Assembly (NCBI RefSeq): GCF_004343305.1
Contig: NZ_SMAF01000024.1
Span: 1-48,000, forward strand
Source: Pseudofulvimonas gallinarii
GTDB taxonomy: Bacteria > Pseudomonadota > Gammaproteobacteria > Xanthomonadales > UBA2363
DNA: 48,000 nt
Direction of reading: 5' to 3'
Positions within the stretch are counted from its first letter, which is position 1, and each line of letters begins with the position of its first letter. A program made the position numbers and the translations under genes. Under the pieces are notes generated by a model. That model saw nothing but the letters and a program-made list of their open reading frames with translations. It had not been told where the DNA came from and made no database searches. Positions 17,845 through 25,869 of this stretch are shown here, one piece after another.

Positions 17845-19251
17845 TTATTGCCCAGGTGGCTTGCCGAGCAAGCGCTCACGCACGCCTTCCGGCATCTGCG
17901 GCGGCTTGAAATCCCAGTTGAAACGGATCGGCGTACGGAAGATCTTGAGTGTTTCCTTGCCCGCGCTCGACTTCGGTAAGCCATAGCCGTCGTAGTGGCT
18001 GCGCTGAGAGTTGGCTATGAAATAGAGCTCGTCGCCATGCACGACGCCCCACGTAGGCGCCTCGAAGGCCGGGTTGTTGGCCTCGATCGGCGTGCCTTGG
18101 TCCACCGACATGCCGTCCTCAGTGAGCTTCAGCCGCATGACGCGACGCGGCGACATGCCGCTTTGCACCGCGACCAGCTGGTCCTCGTAGACATACAGCC
18201 CTTCGACGCCTGACAGGGTCACGTTCTTCGGCAGCTTCAAATCGAAGGCCGTGCTGCGGGCAAGGTCGAGGCCGAAAATGCCCTGGTCGACATCGGCGAA
18301 ATACAACACGCGACCGCTTCCCGGCAGCGCGAGGCCGCGAATGCCACCCAGCTTGGGCTCGGCGAGCAGCGGCTGGATCTGCTGGCCATCGAACCGGAAC
18401 AGCTGGCCACGGAGGCCTTCACCGATAAAGACGTGACCATTGTCGGCAACCGTCAGCACAGTTGGCACATGCGGCAGGCGGTCATTCGGGAAGGCATAGG
18501 TCGCCTGCCGTTGGCCGTTGCGCAGGTCATACTTGACGAGGTGTGCCTTGCCCGCTTGGGAGGCCGAGAAGCCCTTGAAGTGCGGTATTCCAGCGGTGGC
18601 GACCCAGAGGATGCTGTTGCGCGCATCGACGGTCATCGCCGTGATGGCGCCAGCGTTCTCCGGATCCGGCTCGACCCAGGCCTCCAGGCTGCCATCTTCC
18701 TTGCGGCGGTACACCTTGCCATCTCGGGCGCTGCCGAACAGGAATGCATTGCCGTTCGGGTCATACGTCATTGAGTCCAGCAGGAGGTCTGAGGCCGGCA
18801 GTTCGAATGCCACCGACCCCTCGCCGAAGGACACATCCAGCGCACCGTTGTTGAGGGTAACGAGGTACTCCCACAATTCGGTGCCATGGATGTTGGCGAA
18901 CCGGTTGTCCTGGTCGAGGCGATAGGCATGACCGGACGTCTGCAACTTCAACAGCGCGTCGTACGCCGGCGTCTTCTGGTCCAGCAGCGCATACATCGCG
19001 GCGGTGTTGTACAGGTAATCGCCGCGATGCGGTCGCAGTACGGTCAGCCGCTTCCAGATCCGCGCCGCGGCCTGCCAGTCCTGGCTGCGCTCTGCCTGCT
19101 GTGCCAGGCCGACCAGCATGCCGGTGTCCTGCACCTGCTCGAGCGGGATTTCCGGCACATCGGAGGGTGCGTCGCCGCCCTGGGCGAATGCGTGCAGCGG
19201 GAGCAGGCCGACCAGCGCGGCCATCAGCGCCCGGGCAATTGTTGTACTCAT
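17845..19251 (-). CDS. Secreted TPR / beta-propeller protein of unknown function
   Basis: 468 residues from the ATG at 19251, where a signal peptide begins (cleavage after H-A-F-A, about residue 24). The N-terminal third has tetratricopeptide-like helices (R-S-Q-D-W-Q-A-A-A-R-I-W, Y-L-Y-N-T-A-A-M-Y-A-L-L). The rest has propeller-type repeats such as M-T-V-D-A-R-N-S-I-L-W-V-A and V-L-T-V-A-D-N-G-H-V-F-I-G-E-G, as in NHL/SMP-30-like proteins. I do not recognise a named family. A role as a periplasmic binding or scaffold protein is inference. It is divergent from the Nudix gene. Confidence 0.72.
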   Translation of the reverse strand: MSTTIARALMAALVGLLPLHAFAQGGDAPSDVPEIPLEQVQDTGMLVGLAQQAERSQDWQAAARIWKRLTVLRPHRGDYLYNTAAMYALLDQKTPAYDALLKLQTSGHAYRLDQDNRFANIHGTELWEYLVTLNNGALDVSFGEGSVAFELPASDLLLDSMTYDPNGNAFLFGSARDGKVYRRKEDGSLEAWVEPDPENAGAITAMTVDARNSILWVATAGIPHFKGFSASQAGKAHLVKYDLRNGQRQATYAFPNDRLPHVPTVLTVADNGHVFIGEGLRGQLFRFDGQQIQPLLAEPKLGGIRGLALPGSGRVLYFADVDQGIFGLDLARSTAFDLKLPKNVTLSGVEGLYVYEDQLVAVQSGMSPRRVMRLKLTEDGMSVDQGTPIEANNPAFEAPTWGVVHGDELYFIANSQRSHYDGYGLPKSSAGKETLKIFRTPIRFNWDFKPPQMPEGVRERLLGKPPGQ

Positions 19252-19391
19252 ATGTTCAGGACCTTGAATAGACTGGAGTGTCTGCGAGGTGGACAGCGGG
19301 AACCGGCCTGGGTTCCGGGCGTGCATCCGAACAGGCGGAGACAATGTGGGATAGCATGTCCGGGATGCCGACGGGGGCGAAGGATACCGCA

Positions 19392-19973
19392 GTGGAGCGC
19401 AACACCGGCCAAACCGCCGACACCGCGACCGAATCGTTGTACGAGGGCCGTTTCGTCGCCCTGCGCCGCCGCGGTCGCTGGGAGTTCGCCGAGCGCGTCA
19501 ACGCCCACGGGGCGGCGGTGATCGTCGCCGTCACCGACGACGACCGCTTCGTGCTGGTCGAGCAGTACCGCGAACCCCTTTCGGGCCGCGCCATCGAGAA
19601 TCCGGCGGGCCTGGCCGGCGACCAGCCCGGCGAAGAGGACATCCTCGAAGCCGCGCGCCGCGAACTGCTCGAGGAAACCGGCTTCGATGCCGATCATGTC
19701 GCGCTGATCATGACCGGTCCGGGTTCTCCGGGCATGACCAGCGAGCAGCTGACGTTCGTTCGCGCCACCGGCCTGCGCCGCGTCCATGCCGGCGGCGGCG
19801 ATGGCAACGAGGACATCACCGTCCATCTGGTACCGCTGCCCGAGGTCTGCACCTTCCTCGCGGCAAAGATGCGGGAAGGTCTGCATGTCGACCCGCGCGT
19901 CTACGCCGCCCTGTTCTTCGCACGCCACGGCATCGATGGCCGCCGGCTCGACGACGGGCGGCAGTACGAGTAG
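19392..19973 (+). CDS. Nudix hydrolase (ADP-ribose pyrophosphatase type)
   Basis: 193 residues from a GTG at 19392, chosen because AAGGA lies seven bases upstream; ATGs at 19278, 19344 and 19356 are in frame but poorly placed. The full Nudix box is present (G-x5-E-x7-R-E-L-L-E-E-T-G-F), together with upstream E-Q-Y-R and a downstream S-P-G-M-T-S-E, the ADP-ribose pyrophosphatase pattern. Likely reaction: ADP-ribose to AMP plus ribose 5-phosphate. It is followed after 33 bp by pgl and then the ECF sigma gene, so the three may be one operon. Confidence 0.88.
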   Translation: MERNTGQTADTATESLYEGRFVALRRRGRWEFAERVNAHGAAVIVAVTDDDRFVLVEQYREPLSGRAIENPAGLAGDQPGEEDILEAARRELLEETGFDADHVALIMTGPGSPGMTSEQLTFVRATGLRRVHAGGGDGNEDITVHLVPLPEVCTFLAAKMREGLHVDPRVYAALFFARHGIDGRRLDDGRQYE

Positions 19974-20006
19974 AACTCCAAGCAAGAGCAACCCACTGGC
20001 CGCCTG

Positions 20007-20741
20007 ATGATCGAACTTCCCAACGCGATTCGCAGCCATCCCGTCCGCTGGTACGCCGACGGCAACCGGGAGGCCTGGGCGCGGCGCGCCGCCGATGCCG
20101 TCGCCACCGCGCTGCAGGAGGGCCTGGAAAACGAGGGCCGCGCCCTGCTCGTGGTCGCCGCTGGCAACACCGCGCTCACGATCTACCGCAAGCTGGCCGC
20201 CGCGCCGCTGCCCTGGCATCGCGTGACCATCGCGCTGGCCGAAGAACGCTGGACGACGCCGGGCAGTACGCACAGCAACGAAACCGCGATCCGCGGCACC
20301 CTGCTCACCGGGCTGGCCGCGCACGCGACCCTGCTGCCGTTGGTGCAACGCCTGGATGATCCGGATCTCGCTGCGCGCGAGGCCGCCCGGCAGCTGCAGG
20401 AGATGGCGATGGTGCCGTCCGCCGTTGTCCTGGGCATGGACGATGACGGCCATGTCGCCGGCCTCTTCGCCCGTGCCGGTGGCATCGACCACGCGCTGGC
20501 CAGCAGCGAGCCTTACGCCGCCATCGATGCGCTCGGCTGCGAAGGCGCGGGTCGCTGGCCGACGCGCATCACGGTGACGCCAGCGCTGATCCAGTCGGCG
20601 CGGCAGCGTTTCCTGGTCCTGCAGGGTGCCAGCCGGCGGCGCAGCTTCGAACAGGCACTCACCGACGAAGACTGGCGCTCCATGTCGGTTCGCTGTGCAT
20701 TGGCCGGCCACGGCCCGCTGCAGGTGCACTGGTGTCCGTGA
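20007..20741 (+). CDS. pgl: 6-phosphogluconolactonase
   Basis: 244 residues of the DevB/Pgl family. It hydrolyses 6-phosphoglucono-lactone in the oxidative pentose phosphate or Entner-Doudoroff route. Visible motifs: A-G-N-T-A near residue 51, A-L-A-E-E-R-W near 76 with S-T-H-S-N, and L-G-M-D-D-D-G-H-V-A-G-L-F near 141. The zwf, edd and eda genes that often sit nearby are absent from this window. The 3' end overlaps the ECF sigma start by 10 bp, which suggests translational coupling, an unusual pairing for a sugar-phosphate enzyme. Confidence 0.92.
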   Translation: MIELPNAIRSHPVRWYADGNREAWARRAADAVATALQEGLENEGRALLVVAAGNTALTIYRKLAAAPLPWHRVTIALAEERWTTPGSTHSNETAIRGTLLTGLAAHATLLPLVQRLDDPDLAAREAARQLQEMAMVPSAVVLGMDDDGHVAGLFARAGGIDHALASSEPYAAIDALGCEGAGRWPTRITVTPALIQSARQRFLVLQGASRRRSFEQALTDEDWRSMSVRCALAGHGPLQVHWCP

Positions 20742-21331
20742 CGGGATCGGATACCGACGGCGCGCGCGCCGGGCCGCTCGACAGCACCGATCATCCGCAT
20801 GATGTGCGGATGACCGCGCAGCAGATGATGCCGCTGCTGTTCGACGAGCTGCGCACGCGCGCGCGCCACGAGCGGCGACGGCTGCGCGCGGGCGAGACCC
20901 TGCAGACCACGGCCCTGGTCCACGAGGCCTACCTGCGGCTCTACCGCAGCCCGTCATGGCAGGGCGAGACGCATTTCCTCAGGGCGGCGGCGCTGGCGAT
21001 GCGACAGATCCTGGTCGACCACGCCCGTCGGAAGCTGGCCGCCAAGCGCGGCGGTGGTGCCGTCGAGTCGCTCGACGAACTGCCCTTCGAACCGCCGGTC
21101 GCCAACGACGAGCAGCTGATCGAGCTGGACGAAGCACTGCAGCGGCTGTCGCAACTGAATCCGCGGCTGACCCACCTGATCGAGTGCCGGTTCTTCGCCG
21201 GCTACTCGGAAGAGGAAACCGCGCGCGTGCTGGACATCTCCGAGCGGACGGTGCGCCGCGACTGGATCAAGGCGAAAGCCTGGCTGTACCAGGCGTTGGC
21301 CGGGGCGCCTCCAGCCGATAACGTTTCCTGA
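20732..21331 (+). CDS. ECF sigma factor of the kinase-linked (TIGR02999/ECF43-like) type
   Basis: 199 residues from a GTG at 20732 overlapping pgl; an internal ATG at 20810 (M27) would give 173. Sigma region 2 is at about 33-105, with L-Q-T-T-A-L-V-H-E-A-Y-L-R-L at 57-70 and the D-H-A-R-R-K-L-A-A-K-R-G-G-G linker at 96-109. Region 4 is at about 130-190, with the helix-turn-helix S-E-E-E-T-A-R-V-L-D-I-S. The acidic D-A-E-D segment of classic ECF factors is replaced by T59-T60. No anti-sigma gene is adjacent; instead a Ser/Thr kinase gene converges and overlaps by 65 bp. In Vibrio parahaemolyticus an ECF factor of this class is activated by kinase phosphorylation. Confidence 0.88.
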   Translation: MSVTGSDTDGARAGPLDSTDHPHDVRMTAQQMMPLLFDELRTRARHERRRLRAGETLQTTALVHEAYLRLYRSPSWQGETHFLRAAALAMRQILVDHARRKLAAKRGGGAVESLDELPFEPPVANDEQLIELDEALQRLSQLNPRLTHLIECRFFAGYSEEETARVLDISERTVRRDWIKAKAWLYQALAGAPPADNVS

Positions 21332-23723
21332 CGTCTGCCGCCTGCGCTGCAAGGCGCGCGCCGGTGGGACCGGACTGCGCGGCGATGGCATCGACGTCCC
21401 CGAGCAAGGCGGTGGCGCGGGCAGCTTCTCCTTCATGCGCGTAGATCTGGGCAAGCGCGAGATTCGCCAGGGCCGTCGCAGGATGGGTCGCACCCAGGTG
21501 ATCCCTCGCCGCCTGCCCCGCCTTCAGTGCGCTGTCCCGCGCCTCGGCAATGCGCCCGGCGCCGAGCTGTGCTTCGGCCAGTCCGCTCAGCGCGGCGATA
21601 TGGAGCATGCTGCCGCTGCCCGCGAACCGCTGGCCCTGCTCGCTCGCTTCCTCCAGCACCGGAATGGCGTCGGGCGCGCGCTCCAGGCGCAGGAGCAGCT
21701 TGCCATAGTTGTTCAACAGCGCCGCCGTCGCCGCCGACGCGCCATAGTTGCGCCGGCGAAGGTCTACCGCCTCGCGCAACAGCGGCTCCGCGGCGAGGAA
21801 GTCGCCGGCCGTCACTTCAAGCGCACCCCAGTTGTTGAGGGTGTTGAGCGCATCCGGCGACTGTTCAAGTTCGATGGCCTGCCAGATGTCGCGGGCGGTG
21901 CGGAACGCCTCGCGCGCGGGCTCGTACTGGCCGAGCGCGAACTTCTGCACGCCGATGTTGTTGTAGAACACGCCAGTCTCGCGATGGCGGATGCCGCTCA
22001 ACTCGATGCGTTCCTGCAGGCCTTCCTGCAGCAGGCGCACGGCACCTTCGGTGTCACCCGCTTCCCTGAGCAGCTGCGCTTCCACCAGGCGGCTGTCCAC
22101 CAGCCTGGAACGCCAGCGTCCGGGGTCGGACTGCCAGAACGCCTGTGCCAGCGCGATCAGTTCGCGGGCGGCAGCGGTGTCGCCAAGGCGAAGCTCCACC
22201 TGCGCCAGGTCGTAACGCGCCGCCGCGATCAGCGACGCGTCCACCGAGCCGGGCTCGGCCTGCGCCAGGCGGCGCAGCAGCGGCGCCGCCGCTTCATAGT
22301 CGTTGAGCAGGAAATACAGTTCGCCCAGCGCATGCAGGGTCGGCGCAGCCGTGGCCGGGTCGCGGGCATAGCCGTCCTGGATGCGCTGCGCGGCCGCATC
22401 CAGCACCTCACTGGCGGTCGTGCCGGCGCCACGCGATTCACCAGCGACGCGGAACATGTGGAAGACCGCCTGCTGGATCGCTTCCAGGCGCGCGCGTTCG
22501 CGCACCGCTTCGTCGCGCTGCCGGGAGGCTTCGCGCTCCTGCACCACTGCCATCGCCAGACCGGTGGCGAGGCTGGCCACCACCACCGTCGTCGCCAAGA
22601 TGGGCAGAAGGTTCCGGCGCAGCCAGCGCCGCACCAGGTAGCCGCGTTCGTGCAGGCGCGCGCGGACGGGCCGATGATCCAGTGCAAGGGCGAGGTCCTT
22701 TTCGAAGGCCTCGATGCTGGCGTAACGCGCTGCCGGATCAAGCGCGAGCGCTTTCCGGAGGATGGCATCGATATCGGCAAGCAGGCCGTGTTCGGCGCGT
22801 GCGATGCCCTCCGCCAGCTTGCCCGACTGCGATACCGCAGCCGGCGCCGCATCGGCGATGCGTGCCATGACGACGGGCGTCGGCAGGCCGGCGGTCCGGC
22901 GGACCGGTTCGCCGGTCACGAGCTTGAAGAGTACGGCGGCCAGGCCGTACACATCGGTTGCCGTGCTGATCGCGCCATCGCGCAACTGTTCCGGCGCCGC
23001 ATAGTCGGGAGACAGGCGCGTCTGCCTGTGGACACCGCCGCCTTCCACCAGGTGGGCGATGCCGAAATCGATCAGGCGTGGCCGACCGGTGGCGTCGACG
23101 AGGATGTTGGACGGCTTGAGATCGCTGTGCACCACCAGCCGGCCGTGGGCATGGGCAAGCGCCGCGGCGACCTGGCGCACCAGCTGGATGCATGAACGCA
23201 GCGGGAGCCGCCGCTGCCTGCAGTATTCGTCAATGGGCAGGCCGTCGACATACTCCATCACCATGAAAGGCCGCTCTGTCGCCAGCAGCCCGCCGTCGAT
23301 CAGGCGCGCGATGCCGGGATGTTCGAGGCTGGCGAGGATCTGGCGCTCGGCGTCGAAGCGCTGCCAGTCGCTGGCGTCGGCGCCCGTGATCACCTTGAGT
23401 GCGCCCCGCTGTTCGAACAGGCCGTCATCGCGCTGCGCGTCATAGACCTCGCCCATGCCGCCACGCCCGATGGCGCGTTCGATCCGCCAGCAGCCGGCGC
23501 GTTCGCCCGGCACCAGCAGCGGTTCGGACTCGTCCTGTCCGGCGGCGGGCGTTTCCAGGAAATCGTCGGCTTCTTCCGCGGCATCAAGCAGGCTGAGGAC
23601 CTGGGCGATGATCGACGGCCCGGAGGACTGGCGTTGCAACCACGCCCGCCGCTCGGCGGCCGGCCGTTCCCAGGCGGCATCGAACAGCGCTTCGACGCGC
23701 TGCCAGGTCTCCCGATCAGTCAT
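21267..23723 (-). CDS. Transmembrane Ser/Thr protein kinase with TPR sensor domain
   Basis: 818 residues from the ATG at 23723 (M-T-D-R-E-T-W). An N-terminal helical segment (1-70) precedes a Hanks-type kinase domain (about 78-350): glycine loop G-R-G-G-M-G at 86-91, Lys110, catalytic loop H-S-D-L-K-P-S-N at 199-206, D-F-G at 219-221, A-P-E at 243-245. The usual Arg of H-R-D is Ser. A single membrane helix lies at about 372-393, followed by a coiled segment and several TPRs to the end, predicted outside the cytoplasm. The 3' end overlaps the ECF sigma gene. It probably phosphorylates that factor. Confidence 0.92.
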   Translation of the reverse strand: MTDRETWQRVEALFDAAWERPAAERRAWLQRQSSGPSIIAQVLSLLDAAEEADDFLETPAAGQDESEPLLVPGERAGCWRIERAIGRGGMGEVYDAQRDDGLFEQRGALKVITGADASDWQRFDAERQILASLEHPGIARLIDGGLLATERPFMVMEYVDGLPIDEYCRQRRLPLRSCIQLVRQVAAALAHAHGRLVVHSDLKPSNILVDATGRPRLIDFGIAHLVEGGGVHRQTRLSPDYAAPEQLRDGAISTATDVYGLAAVLFKLVTGEPVRRTAGLPTPVVMARIADAAPAAVSQSGKLAEGIARAEHGLLADIDAILRKALALDPAARYASIEAFEKDLALALDHRPVRARLHERGYLVRRWLRRNLLPILATTVVVASLATGLAMAVVQEREASRQRDEAVRERARLEAIQQAVFHMFRVAGESRGAGTTASEVLDAAAQRIQDGYARDPATAAPTLHALGELYFLLNDYEAAAPLLRRLAQAEPGSVDASLIAAARYDLAQVELRLGDTAAARELIALAQAFWQSDPGRWRSRLVDSRLVEAQLLREAGDTEGAVRLLQEGLQERIELSGIRHRETGVFYNNIGVQKFALGQYEPAREAFRTARDIWQAIELEQSPDALNTLNNWGALEVTAGDFLAAEPLLREAVDLRRRNYGASAATAALLNNYGKLLLRLERAPDAIPVLEEASEQGQRFAGSGSMLHIAALSGLAEAQLGAGRIAEARDSALKAGQAARDHLGATHPATALANLALAQIYAHEGEAARATALLGDVDAIAAQSGPTGARLAAQAADVRKRYRLEAPRPTPGTARLSP

Positions 23724-24145
23724 CTCTGCGCCCACGCGTTGCCATCCTCCCGGTCCCCGGCGATGTGCAGCATTGCCAAGACGCCCCGACAAGGCAAGGC
23801 GCGCGGGTGTCGCCTGCTGTTTTCATCGGACCCGTTGGCCGGGGAAGTCACGACGCCACGATCGCGCATGAAGCGGCGCGCATACGGACAGGGTTTCGCC
23901 ACCCGAACCCGGTGCGGCGCGCCGCCCCCCGTCCGGCCCGTCCTCCCGCCATCGCAGGCTTTGGCTCGGTTGTCGCGCATCGATTGGCAGGAGGGCCGCC
24001 CGTTTCACCACGTTGGCCGCGGGCCTGAGGCCGGGGCGTGCACGCCTGGCGACCGACCGGCCGGACGTGGTGAGGGCGTTGCTGCCCGTCGCGTGCGCAA
24101 TGCCCCGGGTTCGCGGCGCGAGTATCTGCACCCGGCATGCAGCGG

Positions 24146-24215
24146 CCCGGATGGCGTCGAGATCAAGAAGCGTCCGAAGGGCAACCGCTGGTCGCCAGAT
24201 GCGCCGGCCGACGGC
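24146..24215 (+). pseudogene. petB-derived fragment (cytochrome b, about 24 codons)
   Basis: These 70 bases match the coding strand of petB at 42089-42020 with three mismatches (24171, 24197, 24200), 67 of 70 identical and no gaps. In the reading frame of petB it still encodes P-D-G-V-E-I-K-K-R-P-K-G-N-R-W-S-P, corresponding to about residues 225-248 of cytochrome b. Similarity falls off sharply on both sides, apart from a possible CTGCACC shared about 20 bases upstream. It cannot make cytochrome b. It is best read as a duplicated, non-functional scrap or a recombination footprint. Confidence 0.8.
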
Positions 24216-24227
24216 CCGGACGCTTCC

Positions 24228-24263
24228 GCGGCGGCGAGCGCATCGATCAGGCTTCGCCGCCGC
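24228..24263 (-). terminator. Hairpin downstream of the small secreted protein gene
   Basis: GCGGCGGCGA (24228-24237) and TCGCCGCCGC (24254-24263) form a perfect 10-bp stem with a 16-nt loop, 11 bp past the stop at 24275 on the minus strand. No T-run follows, so it may be an mRNA 3' stabilising hairpin or a Rho-assisted end rather than an intrinsic terminator. Confidence 0.4.
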
Positions 24264-24274
24264 ACGGGGCGCGT

Positions 24275-24763
24275 TCAATCGGCTTCGCGTTCCACGACCA
24301 GGCTGTAGTGCAGATGCCCGTCGGTCGCGACGCCTCGTGCGCCATCCACGGGCGCCGACAGATGCAGAAGCAGCGGCGCCGAGGCATCCGCCGACACCGG
24401 CATCAGGACATACAGGCCGGTGTCGGCCACGGCAGCCGCTTCAGCCTCGCCACGGGCGCCAACCCACTCGCAGGGCCCGGCCAGCGGGTCTTCGCAGACC
24501 GCCGGGCCGGTCACCCACTGCACCACTGCGGTCGGGGCGCCGGCATCGTGGATGACGTGCAGTCGCGCCAGTTCGGCACCGCCGCGGGTGTGGACGCGTG
24601 GATCTTCGCGCACGACCCGCCAGTTGCCCTGCCACGCGCCAGCCGGAATTCCGCCGTCCATTTCGGCCTCGGACAACAGGGTGTGGGCTGACTCCTGCGC
24701 ATGAAGCGCGCCGACGAGGGTCGAAACGGCAAGAACGGCAATCAGTCGCGCGTTCAGGGTCAT
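24275..24763 (-). CDS. Small secreted protein of unknown function
   Basis: 162 residues with a signal peptide (about 1-22, ending A-L-H-A). The mature part is acidic and Ala/Gly-rich, contains one possible disulfide pair (C-E-D-P-L-A-G-P-C, about residues 90-98) and ends V-V-E-R-E-A-D. I do not recognise the family. Its start overlaps the stop of the VWA-apple gene by 4 bp (ATGA), so the two are made together and probably act together outside the cytoplasm. It is followed by a hairpin. Confidence 0.7.
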   Translation of the reverse strand: MTLNARLIAVLAVSTLVGALHAQESAHTLLSEAEMDGGIPAGAWQGNWRVVREDPRVHTRGGAELARLHVIHDAGAPTAVVQWVTGPAVCEDPLAGPCEWVGARGEAEAAAVADTGLYVLMPVSADASAPLLLHLSAPVDGARGVATDGHLHYSLVVEREAD

Positions 24764-25740
24764 TCCCCGGACTCCTCCACCAGGATCAGCTTTTCACCCG
24801 GCTTGATGCCGGCCACCCAGTCCGATCCCTCGGGCTTCAGACGCACGGCAAAGCCGCCACCGAAAAGACGGCAGCGCGGATGGCCGACGAAGAAGCTGCC
24901 GGTGGGCTCGAAGTGCCAGCCCTTGCAGGTCGCGCTGGCGTCGCACTGTGCCTTGCAGTCCTCTGCAGGCTGACCGACTTCGAAGTCCAGGCCGACCGTG
25001 GCGCCAGCGTTCTTGTCCAGCGTGACATCGAGGTCGGGTTCCAGCGCGAACCCGGGCATCCATTCCTGGCCCTCACGCGCGAGGATGGCCGGGTCCGGTG
25101 CGGCCGGCGGCGGTTCCGCCACTGCTACGGACTGCAGCGCCTCGACCAGGGACCGGCCATCGCCGGCGCGCACATAGCGCCCGCCCGTGCTTTCGGCCAG
25201 GCACTGCAGCTGCCGGTGCGCGGCGCTGCCGTCCTGGATGTCGAAGCCGACGACATGGGCGGTGAAATCGACGCCGAGTTCCTCCAGCTCGCGGCCGAGC
25301 GCGCAGGGATCGGCGTTGCAGGTTTCCTCGCCATCGCTGACCAGGATCACGGTCGCCCTGCGCTCCTCGAAGCGCAGGCGCGCGGCGGCTTCACGGACCG
25401 AAGCAGTGATCGGCGTCATGCCCTTCGGCGACAGCGCATTCACCTGGGCGCGCAGCGCGGCCGCATTGAAACCGTCCGCTTCCCTCAGCACCTCGATATC
25501 GGCGCAATCACCCTTGCGCCGGTGGCCGTAGGCCATCAGGCCCAGCGACATGCCCGGCTGCCAGTCCTCGAGCAGGCCGGCGACGGCGTCGCGCGCCAGT
25601 TCGATCTTGGTCCGTCCGTCGATCTGGCCCCACATGGAGCCGGAGGCGTCGAGCACCAGCATGGCCGAACCGGATTCCTGCGCCGAAGCGGGAAATGCGG
25701 CGGCCAGCGCCGACAGGACGAGGAAAGCAGGCAGTTTCAT
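24760..25740 (-). CDS. Secreted VWA-domain protein with C-terminal apple/PAN-like domain
   Basis: 326 residues. Signal peptide about 1-20 (A-S-A-Q). VWA domain about 25-210 with a complete metal-binding site: D31-A-S33-G-S35, a Thr in K-G-M-T-P-I-T, and the S-D-G-E-E-T motif. A Pro/Ala linker follows. The C-terminal region, about 235-305, has four cysteines with the spacing C-K-A-Q-C, C-K-G-W and P-R-C-R-L-F-G, as in PAN/apple domains, which bind proteins or sugars. It is exported and probably adhesive. It is coupled by a 4-bp overlap to the small secreted protein. This domain pairing is uncommon. Confidence 0.83.
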   Translation of the reverse strand: MKLPAFLVLSALAAAFPASAQESGSAMLVLDASGSMWGQIDGRTKIELARDAVAGLLEDWQPGMSLGLMAYGHRRKGDCADIEVLREADGFNAAALRAQVNALSPKGMTPITASVREAAARLRFEERRATVILVSDGEETCNADPCALGRELEELGVDFTAHVVGFDIQDGSAAHRQLQCLAESTGGRYVRAGDGRSLVEALQSVAVAEPPPAAPDPAILAREGQEWMPGFALEPDLDVTLDKNAGATVGLDFEVGQPAEDCKAQCDASATCKGWHFEPTGSFFVGHPRCRLFGGGFAVRLKPEGSDWVAGIKPGEKLILVEESGE

Positions 25741-25869
25741 GGACGGTCTCCGGTGGTGGATGCCTCCAGTACGCAGGATGGACCGGCAAACCGGACATCG
25801 ACGGATCTGGCCGCCTGGCGCCGGGATCTGCGTTAGGGGGATGACGGTCCATCACTCCAGGGAGCTCCC

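Larger units (their letters stand above)
23724..24274. other. Gene-free 551-bp stretch
   Basis: No convincing gene is seen on either strand; open frames here lack homology-like features and ribosome-binding sites. It holds two things: a 70-bp segment nearly identical to part of petB (24146-24215) and a 10-bp stem hairpin (24228-24263) just past the stop of the small secreted protein gene. The rest presumably includes the kinase promoter, which I cannot locate with confidence. Confidence 0.55.

Noticed and set aside
19248-20957. 569-codon open frame on the minus strand
   Set aside because: It is a shadow of the Nudix, pgl and sigma genes, with a low-complexity, Arg-rich translation.
23823-24278. 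151-codon minus-strand frame in the gene-free stretch
   Set aside because: Part of it is the antisense of the petB fragment; there is no start signal, and the translation is Arg-rich low complexity.
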